Source: JAFNGF01 sp964567045 (GTDB taxonomy: Bacteria; Planctomycetota; Phycisphaerae; Sedimentisphaerales; Anaerobacaceae). Taken from it: a DNA stretch of 52,517 bases. Below, one piece after another: positions 23,822 to 32,662 of the stretch. Made by a program: the position numbers and the translations under genes. Position 1 is the stretch's first letter; each line of letters starts with the position of its first letter. The stretch spans positions 1 to 52,517 of the forward strand of contig CAZMLE010000024.1 of assembly GCA_964567045.1 (NCBI GenBank). The letters are read 5' to 3'. The notes beneath the pieces are model-generated. The model was given only the letters and a program-made list of their open reading frames with translations. It made no database searches and was not told where the DNA came from.

Positions 23822-26526
23822 AAAACAGCAGGACTGTCACGTGCAAAAAACGGATTCAGTTAGCTTCTTTTGTTCTGGTGCTGGTGCTGACCGGTATTAC
23901 CTCAGCGGCCGTGGTGTCATGGGACGGCGGCGGCACCAGCCTGCTCTGGAATGATGCGCAAAACTGGGCTGCTGATTCGCTCCCGGGCAGTAGTGATCAA
24001 GCCCTAATTAACATCGCAGACGCGAATTGCCTGATTGATGCCTCCGTAACTGCGGTATGCGCAGCTTTGGATGTTGGTCAAAACAAGGGGCCTTGCTACC
24101 TGAACATGACCGGAGGCGCCCTCACTACTGCTGGCAATCTTCGCGTAGGATACAGCGCAGACAGCAACGGCGTTTTTAACATGAGCGGCGGCGCCGTAAA
24201 CACCGGGAGCGGAAGATTGTGGATCGGGTATAACGCCGAGAGTTTGGGTACTCTCATTATGACCGGCGGCCAGATGACCGTTGCCACTAAGATTGAATTA
24301 GGCAAAAACACAGGCAGCAATGGTTGGATATATCTGCATGGTGGAGTCCTAAATCTCACAGCGGGCGACTCACCTGACCTTGAAATTGGTAAATACGGTA
24401 CGGGTACTCTATATGTGACCGGCGGCCAACTCAATGTTGGCGACAAAATCAAATTGGGGGAAAGCGGAGGTACGGGTCTGATATATCTGTATGGGGGAAC
24501 TATTGACTCCGGCAACACTGCAATCGCAATGTCCGCCACCTCCTTAATAGACATCACTGAAGGGACGCTCGTATTAGAGGGCGACGCCACGTCTGGAATA
24601 AACGAGTTTGCCGGTGACGGCCGGATCACCGCCTATGGCGGGTTAGGCAGAGTAGTGGCCACCTATGATAGCGTTGCAGGCCAGACCACGGTGACAGCCA
24701 GCATGGTCGAGGCAGAGCTTGCCTGGAATCCCAGCCCGCCTAATTGGGCGATAGTGCAGTGGACAGCTGCTGGTCCCACTCTTAGCTGGAAATCGGGGGA
24801 ATATGCGGCTTCGCACGATGTGTACTTCGGCGCCGATAGCGATGACGTGAATGATGCCAACAACACTGCCGGGCTGTGGCCGGAGTTCAAAGGCAACCAG
24901 GACCCGTGCAGCTTTGTTCCGGGTCCTCTTGATTTAGGCAAGACCTACTATTGGCGAATCGATGAGGTCAATGGCCCCAGTCCGCCTGGGGATGGCTTAC
25001 GCCACATCTGGAAGGGCACCGTATGGAGCTTCACGGTCGCCGACTATATCGTTGTGGACGATATGGAGTCATACGGTAATGCCGACACGCCCGGTCAACC
25101 TGGCGGCAGGATATGGTATACGTGGAACGATGGGTACGGTTGGACAAATCCTGCGCCCGGCAACCACGGCAACGGCAGCGGGGCGATTGTTGATGTTGGT
25201 GCTACCATGCACGGTGGCAGCCAGTCACTGAGGGTTGACTACGACAACGACGGTACTTTCTACAATATCCAGAACGAACTAAAGAATCCTCATTATTCAG
25301 AGGTCCAGCGAACGTTCAATCCGGCACAAAATTGGACCGTTCAGGGCGTAAAGGCGCTGACCTTATGGTTCTATGGCGATCCCGGTAACGACGCCAATGC
25401 TACTGAGCAGTTATATCTGAAGATCAATGGCGTCAAGGTGACATACGACGGCGATTTGAGTGACATAAGGCAAGCACAGTGGCACGAGTGGAATATCGAC
25501 CTGACAGCGCTCGGCCTGGACCTGACAAATGTTACTACGCTGGCCATCGGCTTCGGCAGTCAGACCGGTATGACAGCGGGTGGTTCAGGTACGGTGTACT
25601 TCGACGATATTGGGCTGTATGGGCCCAGGTGCATTCCTTCGCTTAGAAAACCTGCGGGGGACCTGGACAATGACTGCGATGTCGATTACGATGACCTCGA
25701 TATAATGGCAGGTGACTGGCTCGAAGGCGACTATAGCGCCGTTGGCAGCGATGGTGTGTTAAAGAACTTCCCGGATGATAATTCGCAGTGGGTGAGCGAT
25801 CAGGCTCGCGGACGATGCCTGCAGTCTGACGGCATCAACGACTGGGTCGATCTTGATGACAGTGAGTTTGGCAATTTCCACAACAAGACAATCTCACTAT
25901 GGGTGAATATAAGGGCGTTCGCTGATCCTTACCCTTATGTCTTTTGTTTCCAAAATGCCGGCGATGCCCCGTACCGTGTATATATCCGGACAAGGGGACA
26001 AAACGCGGTGAGGGTACACTTTATCGAAGAGTACCTTCCGGACTTTGCGATAGAGACAAACGCCTGGCACCACCTAACTTTTGTGATACGTGACACCGCC
26101 GATGGCAGGTGCACTGGTGAGTTTTACGGCGATGGTAAATTGATAGGCCAACTGCCTGGCCAACCCAGGCACGCCGGCGGCGCAAAGGGCGTGAACTTGG
26201 GCAGCTTTAACGATGGTGGCAGCGGATTCCTAAATGCGGCTTTTGATGATTTTCGCCTCTACGACTACGCTCTCTCAGTGAACGAGATTAAGTATCTGGC
26301 CGGGTTGGCAGGTGGAGTAGCACCTACCGGCAATATGTTGCTCCATTACAAGTTCGACGAGGTCACCGGCCTTACTGCGAAGAACTCCAGCACGTATGTG
26401 TTTAATCGCCCATTGCTCTCTGTCGCTGAGCTGTATAAGGCCGAGCCGCAGAACTCCAGGGTGGTCAACTTCAAAGACTTTGCCATTTTGGCAGAAATCT
26501 GGCTCGATCAGCAACTGTGGCCGTAA
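23818..26526 (+). CDS. Giant secreted strand-repeat/FN3-like/LamG/dockerin-like protein
   Basis: The 902-residue product has a signal peptide (about 1-30), autotransporter-like repeats (about 60-290; 'LNMTGGALTTAGNLRVGYS', 'FNMSGGAVNTGSGRLWIGYN'), an FN3-like module ('HDVYFGADSDDVNDA', 'KTYYWRIDEVNG'), the 'VDDMESYGNADTPGGRIWYTW' beta-sandwich (about 415-600; related to the 'VDDFE' domain of the paralogs), a dockerin-like motif ('DNDCDVDYDDLDIMAGDWL', about 620), a LamG domain (about 650-830) and a C-terminal half module 'DFAILAEIWLDQQLWP'. It overlaps the PEP-CTERM gene by 4 nt, and the last codons precede a pseudopilin gene by 18 nt. Confidence 0.87.
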   Translation: MKNSRTVTCKKRIQLASFVLVLVLTGITSAAVVSWDGGGTSLLWNDAQNWAADSLPGSSDQALINIADANCLIDASVTAVCAALDVGQNKGPCYLNMTGGALTTAGNLRVGYSADSNGVFNMSGGAVNTGSGRLWIGYNAESLGTLIMTGGQMTVATKIELGKNTGSNGWIYLHGGVLNLTAGDSPDLEIGKYGTGTLYVTGGQLNVGDKIKLGESGGTGLIYLYGGTIDSGNTAIAMSATSLIDITEGTLVLEGDATSGINEFAGDGRITAYGGLGRVVATYDSVAGQTTVTASMVEAELAWNPSPPNWAIVQWTAAGPTLSWKSGEYAASHDVYFGADSDDVNDANNTAGLWPEFKGNQDPCSFVPGPLDLGKTYYWRIDEVNGPSPPGDGLRHIWKGTVWSFTVADYIVVDDMESYGNADTPGQPGGRIWYTWNDGYGWTNPAPGNHGNGSGAIVDVGATMHGGSQSLRVDYDNDGTFYNIQNELKNPHYSEVQRTFNPAQNWTVQGVKALTLWFYGDPGNDANATEQLYLKINGVKVTYDGDLSDIRQAQWHEWNIDLTALGLDLTNVTTLAIGFGSQTGMTAGGSGTVYFDDIGLYGPRCIPSLRKPAGDLDNDCDVDYDDLDIMAGDWLEGDYSAVGSDGVLKNFPDDNSQWVSDQARGRCLQSDGINDWVDLDDSEFGNFHNKTISLWVNIRAFADPYPYVFCFQNAGDAPYRVYIRTRGQNAVRVHFIEEYLPDFAIETNAWHHLTFVIRDTADGRCTGEFYGDGKLIGQLPGQPRHAGGAKGVNLGSFNDGGSGFLNAAFDDFRLYDYALSVNEIKYLAGLAGGVAPTGNMLLHYKFDEVTGLTAKNSSTYVFNRPLLSVAELYKAEPQNSRVVNFKDFAILAEIWLDQQLWP

Positions 26527-26544
26527 CCGTAAGTGTTGCCGCCT

Positions 26545-27315
26545 ATGCAAACCAAAAAAGCCGGTTTTACTTTGATCGAATTGTTGGTGGTGATCGCTAT
26601 TATTGCCCTTTTGGTCGCAATTCTTTTGCCGTCACTGCAAAGGGCCAAAGAGGCTACCAGACGAGCGGTCTGCTCCAGCCAGCTCAAACAGGTTGGTGTG
26701 GCGATGGCGGCTTACGCTGCGGACTGGGAGAGTCTGCTGCCGTATTACGGCGATGAAATGCATCCGTATGCCTTGTATCGGAGTGAGCCTCAATGGTTGG
26801 ATGCCCAAGGTAAGCCTATTGCCACGAAAGTGGCCTGTTTGTATGAGGCTGGCCATATAGCTGAGCCGAAGGTGTTTTATTGTCCGTCCAACAGGTTGGC
26901 CCTTTACAGGTTTGAGTCTTATACCGATCCCAAGCCGTGGGGTACGCTGCCCCAGAGATTCAACGCGGAGGATGGGCAGGGCCATAATCAGTGGGTGCGT
27001 ATGGGATATACTTATTATCCGACAGATCCGAGGTCTCCGATGGATGCCTCTATCCAGGCGCCTCAGACCGTTGCCAAGAGAATAGATAAACTTGACCCAC
27101 AACTGCCGTATATGACGGACATTATTAGACACAAAGATGAAATAAGTCACAAAAGGCAGAAAACTTATGCGGTCAATGCTTTGTTCAGCGATAGTCATGT
27201 CGTCCTCTGTAATGATGAGTATGTCTTCGCGGATGAAGTATGGGATCAGTATGAGTATGGTATGATCCACTATAAGACGTTTCATTATAGAGTATTCAAG
27301 TTGATCCGGCCTTAA
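26545..27315 (+). CDS. Type II secretion-like pseudopilin/prepilin
   Basis: The protein starts MQTKKAGFTLIELLVVIAII, the prepilin peptidase site (KAG/FTLIE) plus the hydrophobic N-terminal helix, followed by 'LPSLQRAKEATRRAVCSSQLKQVGVAM'. The globular part (about 40-257) has 'VFYCPSNRLALY' and ends near 'VNALFSDSHVVL', resembling the planctomycete/Lentisphaera family in which this region carries an H-X9-DG-like motif. ATG at 26,545 is preferred, though the ribosome-binding site is weak; a GTG at 26,533 is the alternative. It forms a probable operon with the two upstream secreted proteins. Such proteins are abundant in this phylum and most have no assigned role. Confidence 0.88.
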   Translation: MQTKKAGFTLIELLVVIAIIALLVAILLPSLQRAKEATRRAVCSSQLKQVGVAMAAYAADWESLLPYYGDEMHPYALYRSEPQWLDAQGKPIATKVACLYEAGHIAEPKVFYCPSNRLALYRFESYTDPKPWGTLPQRFNAEDGQGHNQWVRMGYTYYPTDPRSPMDASIQAPQTVAKRIDKLDPQLPYMTDIIRHKDEISHKRQKTYAVNALFSDSHVVLCNDEYVFADEVWDQYEYGMIHYKTFHYRVFKLIRP

Positions 27316-27524
27316 CTATCTGACAGGATAGTGTCCATCGGGCTCTTCCGCAGCCTGTAGGGAGGTTTTCTCATGCTGGCAGTGGCTTCTGGGACCATAA
27401 TCGGTTCCACCTACCATTGAGCCAGGGTTCTTTGACAGCCCAGGTAGTGTCAAGAATCTTTCGCAGATTTTGAAATAAGTCCTTAATCTGGTCATGGTCA
27501 CAGGTATTGGCTTCAGAGACGCAC

Positions 27525-27584
27525 TTAACCCCGCCATAGTGATGGCGGGGTTAACCGGTTAGCCCGGCCACCCAGTGGCCGGGT
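27525..27584. repeat. Double-hairpin AACCGGTT element, copy 1
   Basis: The first stem is TTAACCCCGCCAT / ATGGCGGGGTTAA (13 bp, loop AGTG). A central palindrome AACCGGTT follows, then a second stem CCCGGCCAC / GTGGCCGGG (loop CCA). The same architecture with different but still paired stem bases occurs at 35,264-35,321 inside a gene. Confidence 0.85.
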
Positions 27585-27646
27585 CTTAATCGTGCGCTTG
27601 CGGTCCCTTCAAAAAAGTGGTAGAGAAGATAATGGTCGGGCAAGTG

Positions 27647-27700
27647 GTAGGTGGGCTTTAGCCCACCGAGAAGATAATGGTGGGGCAAGCCCCACCCTAC
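27647..27700 (-). repeat. GTGGGGC/GTGGGC composite repeat, copy 1
   Basis: Two hairpins, GGTGGGCtttaGCCCACC and GGTGGGGCaaGCCCCACC, are separated by GAGAAGATAAT and flanked by GTAG/CTAC. It is the inverse complement of the element at 43,180-43,234, differing at a few positions. Confidence 0.85.
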
Positions 27701-27712
27701 GGAGAACTCGCC

Positions 27713-29131
27713 ATGAAACAAGATTCTCATACATCGAACTCAATCAGCCACTCGCCCGCCATACGTCTGGCGGGTAAATCTGGCGGATCAATGTTGCGGA
27801 AGTCCTCACGTCGGGACGTTTTGAAGTGGAGCGGGAAGGTGGTTGCCGCGTCCGCATTGGCAGGTGTCGGCATCCCGGCAATACATGCGGCGGAGGATAA
27901 CACCATTCGACTGGCCCTGATCGGCTGCGGCGGGCGTGGCAGCGGGGCGGTGGTGAATGCGTTTGATTCGCCGAATGGGCCGGTCAAACTGGTGGCGATG
28001 GCGGACTTCTTCGAGAATCGGCTGGCCAATGCCCACAAGGTTTTGAGCGAGCAATACGGCGCGCGGATGGATGTGCCGCCGGAGCGGCGGTTTGTGGGCT
28101 TCGACGCCTGGCGGAAAGCGATCGACTGTCTGCGTCGGGGCGATGTGGCAATGCTGACCGGCTACGCAGGCTTTCGTCCGGGGCAACTGGAATACGCTGT
28201 CGAGAAGGGCGTGAACGTGTTCATGGAAAAGTCATTTGCGACCGATCCGCCAGGCGTGCGGCGCGTGATAAGGGCCGGAGAATCCGCCGAGAGAAAGAAC
28301 CTCAAGATTGCCGCCGGCTTGCAGTGCCGCCATTCGCGAAATCGTCACGAGCTCATCAAACGCATTCGCGACGGCCAGCTTGGCGACATCCAGCTCATCC
28401 GCGCTTACCGGATGCAGCCGTGCGGGCCGTTGGGCCAGCGGCCGCCAGCCGAGAAAGACCTGTATTGGCAGATTCGCAACTTCACCCATTTCCTTTGGGT
28501 TTCGGGCGGATTATTTGCCGAGATGAATATTCACCAGATCGACGAGATTTGTTGGATCAAGGATGCCTGGCCGGTGTCGGCGCACGGCATTGGCGGGCGC
28601 ATATCCAACAGCACCGACTGTGGCCAGAACCTTGACTCGTTCACCATCGAGTGGACGTTCCCAGACGGGACCAAAGCGTTTGACGTGGTCCGTTGGCTCC
28701 CGAATTGCCATACCGAATTCGCCACCTACCTCCATGGGACGAAATGCGCGGCGCAGTTCTCCGGCAGCAATCATGAGGGTACGGTGCATATCTACAAGGA
28801 CCAGCGTTGCGCTCGTGACAACATCGCTTGGAGCGCGCCAAAGGAAGCCGTCACGCCCTGGCAGGCGGAGTGGGACGTGCTGCTTGAGGCCATCCGCAAT
28901 GACCGTCCGCACAATGAGGCGAAACGCGCCGCTCTGTCGAATCTCGCCGACATCATGGGCCGGGCGGCGGTCCACTCCGGGAAGATCATCACTTGGGACG
29001 AAGCGATGGCCTCCAACTTCCAGTTCTGCCCTAACATCGACCGCCTCACCGACGACAGCGCTCCACCGGTCCGGGCCGACGCCCAAGGCCGCTACCCGGT
29101 GCCGATCCCGGGGCAGTGGACCGAGATTTGA
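27713..29131 (+). CDS. Tat-exported Gfo/Idh/MocA family oxidoreductase
   Basis: These are NAD(P)-dependent sugar or cyclitol dehydrogenases. ATG at 27,713 has ACGGAG upstream and gives 472 residues. Residues 14-25 (about 'HSPAIRLAGKSGG') come from a palindromic repeat inserted ahead of the twin-arginine signal 'KSSRRDVLKWSGKVVAASALAG'. The Rossmann domain begins 'IRLALIGCGGRGSGAVVNAF', and 'VFMEKSFATDP' stands where the family has the EKP motif (here E-K-S). The C-terminal domain has 'EMNIHQIDEICWI' with the probable catalytic His/Asp pair. Exported members are common in planctomycetes and their substrates are unknown. An upstream frame start at 27,677 lies inside a repeat and is rejected. 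Confidence 0.88.
   Translation: MKQDSHTSNSISHSPAIRLAGKSGGSMLRKSSRRDVLKWSGKVVAASALAGVGIPAIHAAEDNTIRLALIGCGGRGSGAVVNAFDSPNGPVKLVAMADFFENRLANAHKVLSEQYGARMDVPPERRFVGFDAWRKAIDCLRRGDVAMLTGYAGFRPGQLEYAVEKGVNVFMEKSFATDPPGVRRVIRAGESAERKNLKIAAGLQCRHSRNRHELIKRIRDGQLGDIQLIRAYRMQPCGPLGQRPPAEKDLYWQIRNFTHFLWVSGGLFAEMNIHQIDEICWIKDAWPVSAHGIGGRISNSTDCGQNLDSFTIEWTFPDGTKAFDVVRWLPNCHTEFATYLHGTKCAAQFSGSNHEGTVHIYKDQRCARDNIAWSAPKEAVTPWQAEWDVLLEAIRNDRPHNEAKRAALSNLADIMGRAAVHSGKIITWDEAMASNFQFCPNIDRLTDDSAPPVRADAQGRYPVPIPGQWTEI
27755..27774 (+). repeat. Palindrome CCCGCCATACGTCTGGCGGG, copy 2, in frame
   Basis: It is identical to 10,785-10,804. It lies in frame in the oxidoreductase gene and encodes 'SPAIRLAG', just before the twin-arginine signal. 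TAAATCTGGCGGATC follows, as in the related copy at 49,088. Confidence 0.85.
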
Positions 29132-29476
29132 GTTAGTCTGGTGGAACGGGCTTGTGAAGCCATATCCAAGCCCACGGATGAGCGTGGTATTGCTGTGAGC
29201 CGTACTTGCCGAGGAGGAGACGATGGAGGTGTGGCCGGTGTATCAGTCACCGCCGCCGTTGGCGAGTCAGAGAGCCGTTCGTTGTGTCCGAGTTGGTGTA
29301 GTCACTTGACCGACTTTGGCCGGAGAAAGGACACCACTGGCTTCCTGGTACCGGCTTTGGAGGGGCTGCGCACCGTGGCACGGGCTTCCAGCCCGTGAAA
29401 TCACGCCCAGTCCGCTTGGGGATCCCTTACGGGAGATGGGCGTGCCACCCCAGAAACGGGGGCGGGTGCCCAAGTG
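29132..29476. other. Gene-free gap with dispersed repeat
   Basis: No family-level gene is seen. A GAGGAGG sequence precedes a 28-codon frame at 29,223-29,309 that may be a relic. The right half carries the GGCACGGGCTTCCAGCCCGTG element (29,375-29,450). The gap separates the plus-strand oxidoreductase from the convergent GNAT gene. Confidence 0.65.
29375..29450. repeat. CACGGGCTTCCAGCCCGTG element, copy 1
   Basis: GTGGCACGGGCTTCCAGCCC starts the element, CACGCCCA (29,402-29,409) pairs with TGGGCGTG (29,437-29,444), and the outer GTGGCAC pairs with GTGCCAC. Nested hairpins are separated by about 27 nt. A related copy is in frame at 45,016-45,119. Confidence 0.8.
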
Positions 29477-30319
29477 TCATCCCTTCTCGGGACCTGAACT
29501 AGCCCACATGGCCTCCACACAGTGTTTGACTCGGTCGCCTCGATACATCCTCACGAAATATCGTTGAACTCTCAGTCCGCTCGCTTCGGCCACTCTCAGC
29601 GCACGAGCATTGCTGCGTGGAATATCTATGAACACTAACTGGCCGGCACAGCGGCCCAAAGCATCACTAAGCAACGCACGGCCTGCACGAGGTGTCGCGA
29701 TACATGGACCTATTTGGACCGCGTTGGCGCCGCGGCGCAAGGTGACGAACCCCTCAAGTTGACCAGCTTGGCACAGGACGTGCACGGCTTGGGGGGATTC
29801 CTCAAATAGTCGAGTGAGCAGCTTCCCGCGATGCGTGCCTGTCATCCGACGATCAAATGCGACGATTTCTGCAAACAAGCTCATTGCTGCCTTGGTCACG
29901 TGTGGCTGCACGCCGGCCTGCGGAGCTATCCCCTCATATCGAGTTAACTCGTACTCCGGTGTGAACCCCAACTTCTCATAGACAGGTAGACCAGCAGCAG
30001 TTGCATCTAAACGGATGGTCTTTACCTCTTGCTTCTCCAAGAAGCTGAGGGCATGCTTCAGTAGTGCCGTTGCGACGCCCTTGCGGCATGCATTCACCTC
30101 CACCAAGACCATAGCTATCCACGCCACGGGACCAAAAACGTAGGTTGTAGTGGTCCCGACTGGTGCTCCATTTATCTCGGCAACAAAACACCCTTCCGGC
30201 TGCAGATCAATGAATCGCAGCCAGTCCGACTCAGTCTGGTTCCACCCTGCCTGCCGAGTCAATCTCAGCCCGAGTTGGAGGTCAGCAGCTCTCATTGGTC
30301 GAATCTTTATCATGGCCAT
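29477..30319 (-). CDS. GNAT family N-acetyltransferase, two-domain
   Basis: The enzyme transfers an acetyl group from acetyl-CoA to an unknown amine. The 280-residue product has an N-terminal GNAT fold (about 1-135; 'IRPMRAADLQLGLRLTRQAGWNQTE', then 'VEVNACRKGVATALLKHAL' as the acetyl-CoA loop and 'YEKLGFTPEYEL'). A C-terminal half (about 150-270) has 'GFVTLRRGANAVQIGPCIA' and 'DIPRSNARALRVAEASGL', the pattern of the YitH/acetyltransferase C-terminal domain. It stands alone on the minus strand. The start at 30,319 (MAMIKI) or 30,313 cannot be resolved because the ribosome-binding site is weak. Confidence 0.88.
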   Translation of the reverse strand: MAMIKIRPMRAADLQLGLRLTRQAGWNQTESDWLRFIDLQPEGCFVAEINGAPVGTTTTYVFGPVAWIAMVLVEVNACRKGVATALLKHALSFLEKQEVKTIRLDATAAGLPVYEKLGFTPEYELTRYEGIAPQAGVQPHVTKAAMSLFAEIVAFDRRMTGTHRGKLLTRLFEESPQAVHVLCQAGQLEGFVTLRRGANAVQIGPCIATPRAGRALLSDALGRCAGQLVFIDIPRSNARALRVAEASGLRVQRYFVRMYRGDRVKHCVEAMWASSGPEKG

Positions 30320-30774
30320 AGAGCTTATCAGGTTTCAGGATAGTAGAATAGCTCTGATTCCTAAAGTACGGTCGTACCGGCATCCCCCCTGCAAGGGAAG
30401 GTTGGCCGTTGAGTGAATAGGCGGGACAGTGGTTTGAATGTGACGGCTTAAGGCCATGCCACGGATAGCAGTAAATCTCTCGTTTCACTGTGCCGACACC
30501 AGATTACGGAAAAAAACACGTGACGCCATCCATAGCAACGGCTGGTGAACCCTTTCTCTGCCCATCACCTCACCAAGCCCCGTAGGAAGAGAAGAGAGGA
30601 AAGTGAAGAACCAGCAGATTGACAGGAATTTGCTTCTTGATTTTATCAGAGTAATGTGCAATCATATTCAGGACTATCAGTAAGAAAATACTTTGAAGAA
30701 AAAGTGAAAAAGTTACAGTAGCCTACAATGCAGAAAAACAGATATATTTTCACTTATCTGCTGGGATTCGGGCA
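30320..30774. other. Divergent gap without gene
   Basis: This 455-nt gap separates the GNAT gene (-) from the trehalose operon (+). It becomes AT-rich from about 30,620. I see no clear promoter match, repeat or gene. Confidence 0.6.
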
Positions 30775-31446
30775 ATGGTAGAAATAACAGAGGAAAGAGA
30801 GCCGTTTCGACTACACACGAGCTTGCATTTATCAGAGTTGACCGGTTCAAGGGCATCAAATATAACTGAGTTGCTGGAATTAATAAAAACAGTCCCGGGT
30901 TCCTGTATATATCAGCACACCCACCGTTTCCTCCAGCAGCATCAATATCTGTCGCCCGAACCTCCTAATGATTTTGCATACTGGGTTTCTAGCATATTAG
31001 GCGAAACCGAACTTGGAGAAAAGCTTGCCAGCATTGATACCGTTCACTTTTCGACTATACGCAGCTTGCGGGAAACGATCATTGACACTATCGAAGAGCA
31101 CCTAAAAATTAGGCCTCTAACAAAGCTGAAATTTGCGCACGCAGGCGCTGAGTTCCACTTCATAAAATCGATAAGTTTTATCTTCCCCACAAACCACGTT
31201 GCACATGACTTGATAGAATTAGCGGATATCTTAAAAAAAATAACAATCGACTCAATCTATTTTCATATGTTTGAGGCACGCTTAAGGCTCGAGAAAGGAG
31301 ATAATGACTTTTCAATATGGATAAGAACAGCTATGGGCAATGAAGAATTGGCCGCTAAGATTTCACGGCTCGACCCTTATACTTATACAATGGAAGATTT
31401 AAGACAAAGACTTATTAGACTGATAGAAAAAAGTATACGTACCTAA
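30775..31446 (+). CDS. DUF5752 family protein with internal duplication
   Basis: The 223-residue product contains two copies of one about 95-residue unit. Each has an aromatic/hydrophobic strand ('FRLHTSLHLSEL', 'FHFIKSISFIFP'), 'LLELIKTVPGSCIYQHTHRF' or 'LADILKKITIDSIYFHMFEA', then 'NDFAYWVSSILGETELGEKLASID' or 'NDFSIWIRTAMGNEELAAKISRLD', and 'LRETIIDTIEEHL' or 'LRQRLIRLIEKSI'. I recognise this as DUF5752-like, found beside trehalose synthases. There is no signal peptide, so it is cytoplasmic. Its stop lies 1 nt before the treT start. The function is unknown; a regulatory or scaffolding partner of TreT is inference. Confidence 0.75.
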   Translation: MVEITEEREPFRLHTSLHLSELTGSRASNITELLELIKTVPGSCIYQHTHRFLQQHQYLSPEPPNDFAYWVSSILGETELGEKLASIDTVHFSTIRSLRETIIDTIEEHLKIRPLTKLKFAHAGAEFHFIKSISFIFPTNHVAHDLIELADILKKITIDSIYFHMFEARLRLEKGDNDFSIWIRTAMGNEELAAKISRLDPYTYTMEDLRQRLIRLIEKSIRT

Positions 31447-31447
31447 G

Positions 31448-32662
31448 ATGGCCAGATTACTCGATTACGTTCCCGTTGTCGGCCAGCCCATCATAGATGA
31501 CTTGATGCTTGTTGCCGATAAGCTGAAAGGGAAAATCGTCCAACACATAAATTCCACCGCTGTAGGCGGCGGAGTTGCGGAGATATTAGATAGAATGGTC
31601 CCCCTTCTAACGGAATTAGGTGTTGATTCCAGGTGGGACGTTGTGAAAGGTGGTGAACAATTCTTCTGGGTAACCAAAAAATTTCATAATGCCTTGCATG
31701 GAAAACATGAAGAAATAACACAGCGCGATTTTGATATCTTCATGGAAACCAGCCGAAGAAGTATTGAGCAGCTCGACACCTATGGCGATATCGTTTTTGT
31801 GCATGATCCTCAGCCAATAGCTTTAATAAACAAGAAATCTGCTAACAAGTGGATTTGGCGTTGCCACATCGATATATCCAATCCTAATCAAACTGTCTGG
31901 GAGTACTTGCGAAGTTTCGTCGACAAGTACGATGCGGCTGTATTCTCCGCTCCCAGCTTTTCACAGAATTTGCCGATTAGGCAGTTCCTTATTCCCCCTT
32001 CAATTGATCCGTTAAGTGATAAAAACAAAGACCTACCTCAGGAAATCATTGAATCCGTTTTAGAAAAATATGGTATAGTTGGCGATAAACCCATAATTAC
32101 TCAGATATCCCGTTTCGACCGCCTCAAGGACCCGATGGGGGTTATCGAAGTTTTTCGGGAGGTAAAAAGACATATAGATTGCCAACTTGTTTTAGCTGGG
32201 GGCACTGCGGCTGACGATCCCGAAGCTATTGAGGTTCTTGAGGAAGTTAGGGAAAAAGCACAGCACGACCGTGACATACACATCTTGTTGATGCCTCAAA
32301 ACGACTTAGAAGTGAATGCCCTGCAAAGAGGTTCAACCGTTATTATTCAGAAATCAATTAAAGAAGGATTTGGCTTGACTGTTGCCGAAGCTTTGTGGAA
32401 GGCAAAACCGGTAGTTGCCTCTGCAGTGGGCGGCATACCGTTGCAAATAACTCACAAGTATTCAGGATTGCTGTGTCATACGATTCAAGGTGCTGCCTTT
32501 GCCATAAAGCAACTTCTTAATGCACCCGAATATGCCAAAAAGTTAGGCGAGAACGGTCGAGAGCATATACGAAACAACTTTTTATTGACCCGCCATCTTC
32601 GCGATTACATGTTAATGTTCCTTTCATTGTATCATACTGAAAATGTGATCAGTTTCATATGA
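31448..32662 (+). CDS. treT: Trehalose glycosyltransferring synthase (GT4)
   Basis: TreT reversibly makes trehalose from a nucleotide-glucose (ADP- or UDP-glucose) and free glucose. The 404-residue product has the GT-B fold: N-terminal domain with 'GKIVQHINSTAVGGGVAEIL' and 'VHDPQPIALI', C-terminal nucleotide-sugar domain with 'ITQISRFDRLKDPMGVIEVF', 'QLVLAGG' and the GT4 motif 'QKSIKEGFGLTVAEALWKAKPVVAS' where the E-x7-E pair sits. Length matches archaeal and bacterial TreT. It is flanked by a DUF5752 gene (1-nt gap) and overlaps the downstream gene by 4 nt (ATGA), indicating an operon. Likely role: compatible-solute or carbon-store metabolism in the cytoplasm. Confidence 0.88.
   Translation: MARLLDYVPVVGQPIIDDLMLVADKLKGKIVQHINSTAVGGGVAEILDRMVPLLTELGVDSRWDVVKGGEQFFWVTKKFHNALHGKHEEITQRDFDIFMETSRRSIEQLDTYGDIVFVHDPQPIALINKKSANKWIWRCHIDISNPNQTVWEYLRSFVDKYDAAVFSAPSFSQNLPIRQFLIPPSIDPLSDKNKDLPQEIIESVLEKYGIVGDKPIITQISRFDRLKDPMGVIEVFREVKRHIDCQLVLAGGTAADDPEAIEVLEEVREKAQHDRDIHILLMPQNDLEVNALQRGSTVIIQKSIKEGFGLTVAEALWKAKPVVASAVGGIPLQITHKYSGLLCHTIQGAAFAIKQLLNAPEYAKKLGENGREHIRNNFLLTRHLRDYMLMFLSLYHTENVISFI

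Larger units (their letters stand above)
27316..27712. other. Repeat-filled gap before the oxidoreductase gene
   Basis: No gene is present. The gap carries a two-hairpin AACCGGTT element (27,525-27,584) and a two-hairpin GTGGGC/GTGGGGC element (27,647-27,700) that ends next to the ribosome-binding site of the following gene. A partial duplicate of the latter (GAGAAGATAATGGTCGGGCA) lies at 27,623-27,642. Confidence 0.75.

Noticed and set aside
27525..27700. CRISPR array from clustered repeats
   Set aside because: The repeats are different palindromic families without regular spacing or spacers, and no cas genes are present.
29223..29309. 28-codon frame behind GAGGAGG after the oxidoreductase gene
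   Set aside because: No signature and no support beyond the ribosome-binding-like sequence.
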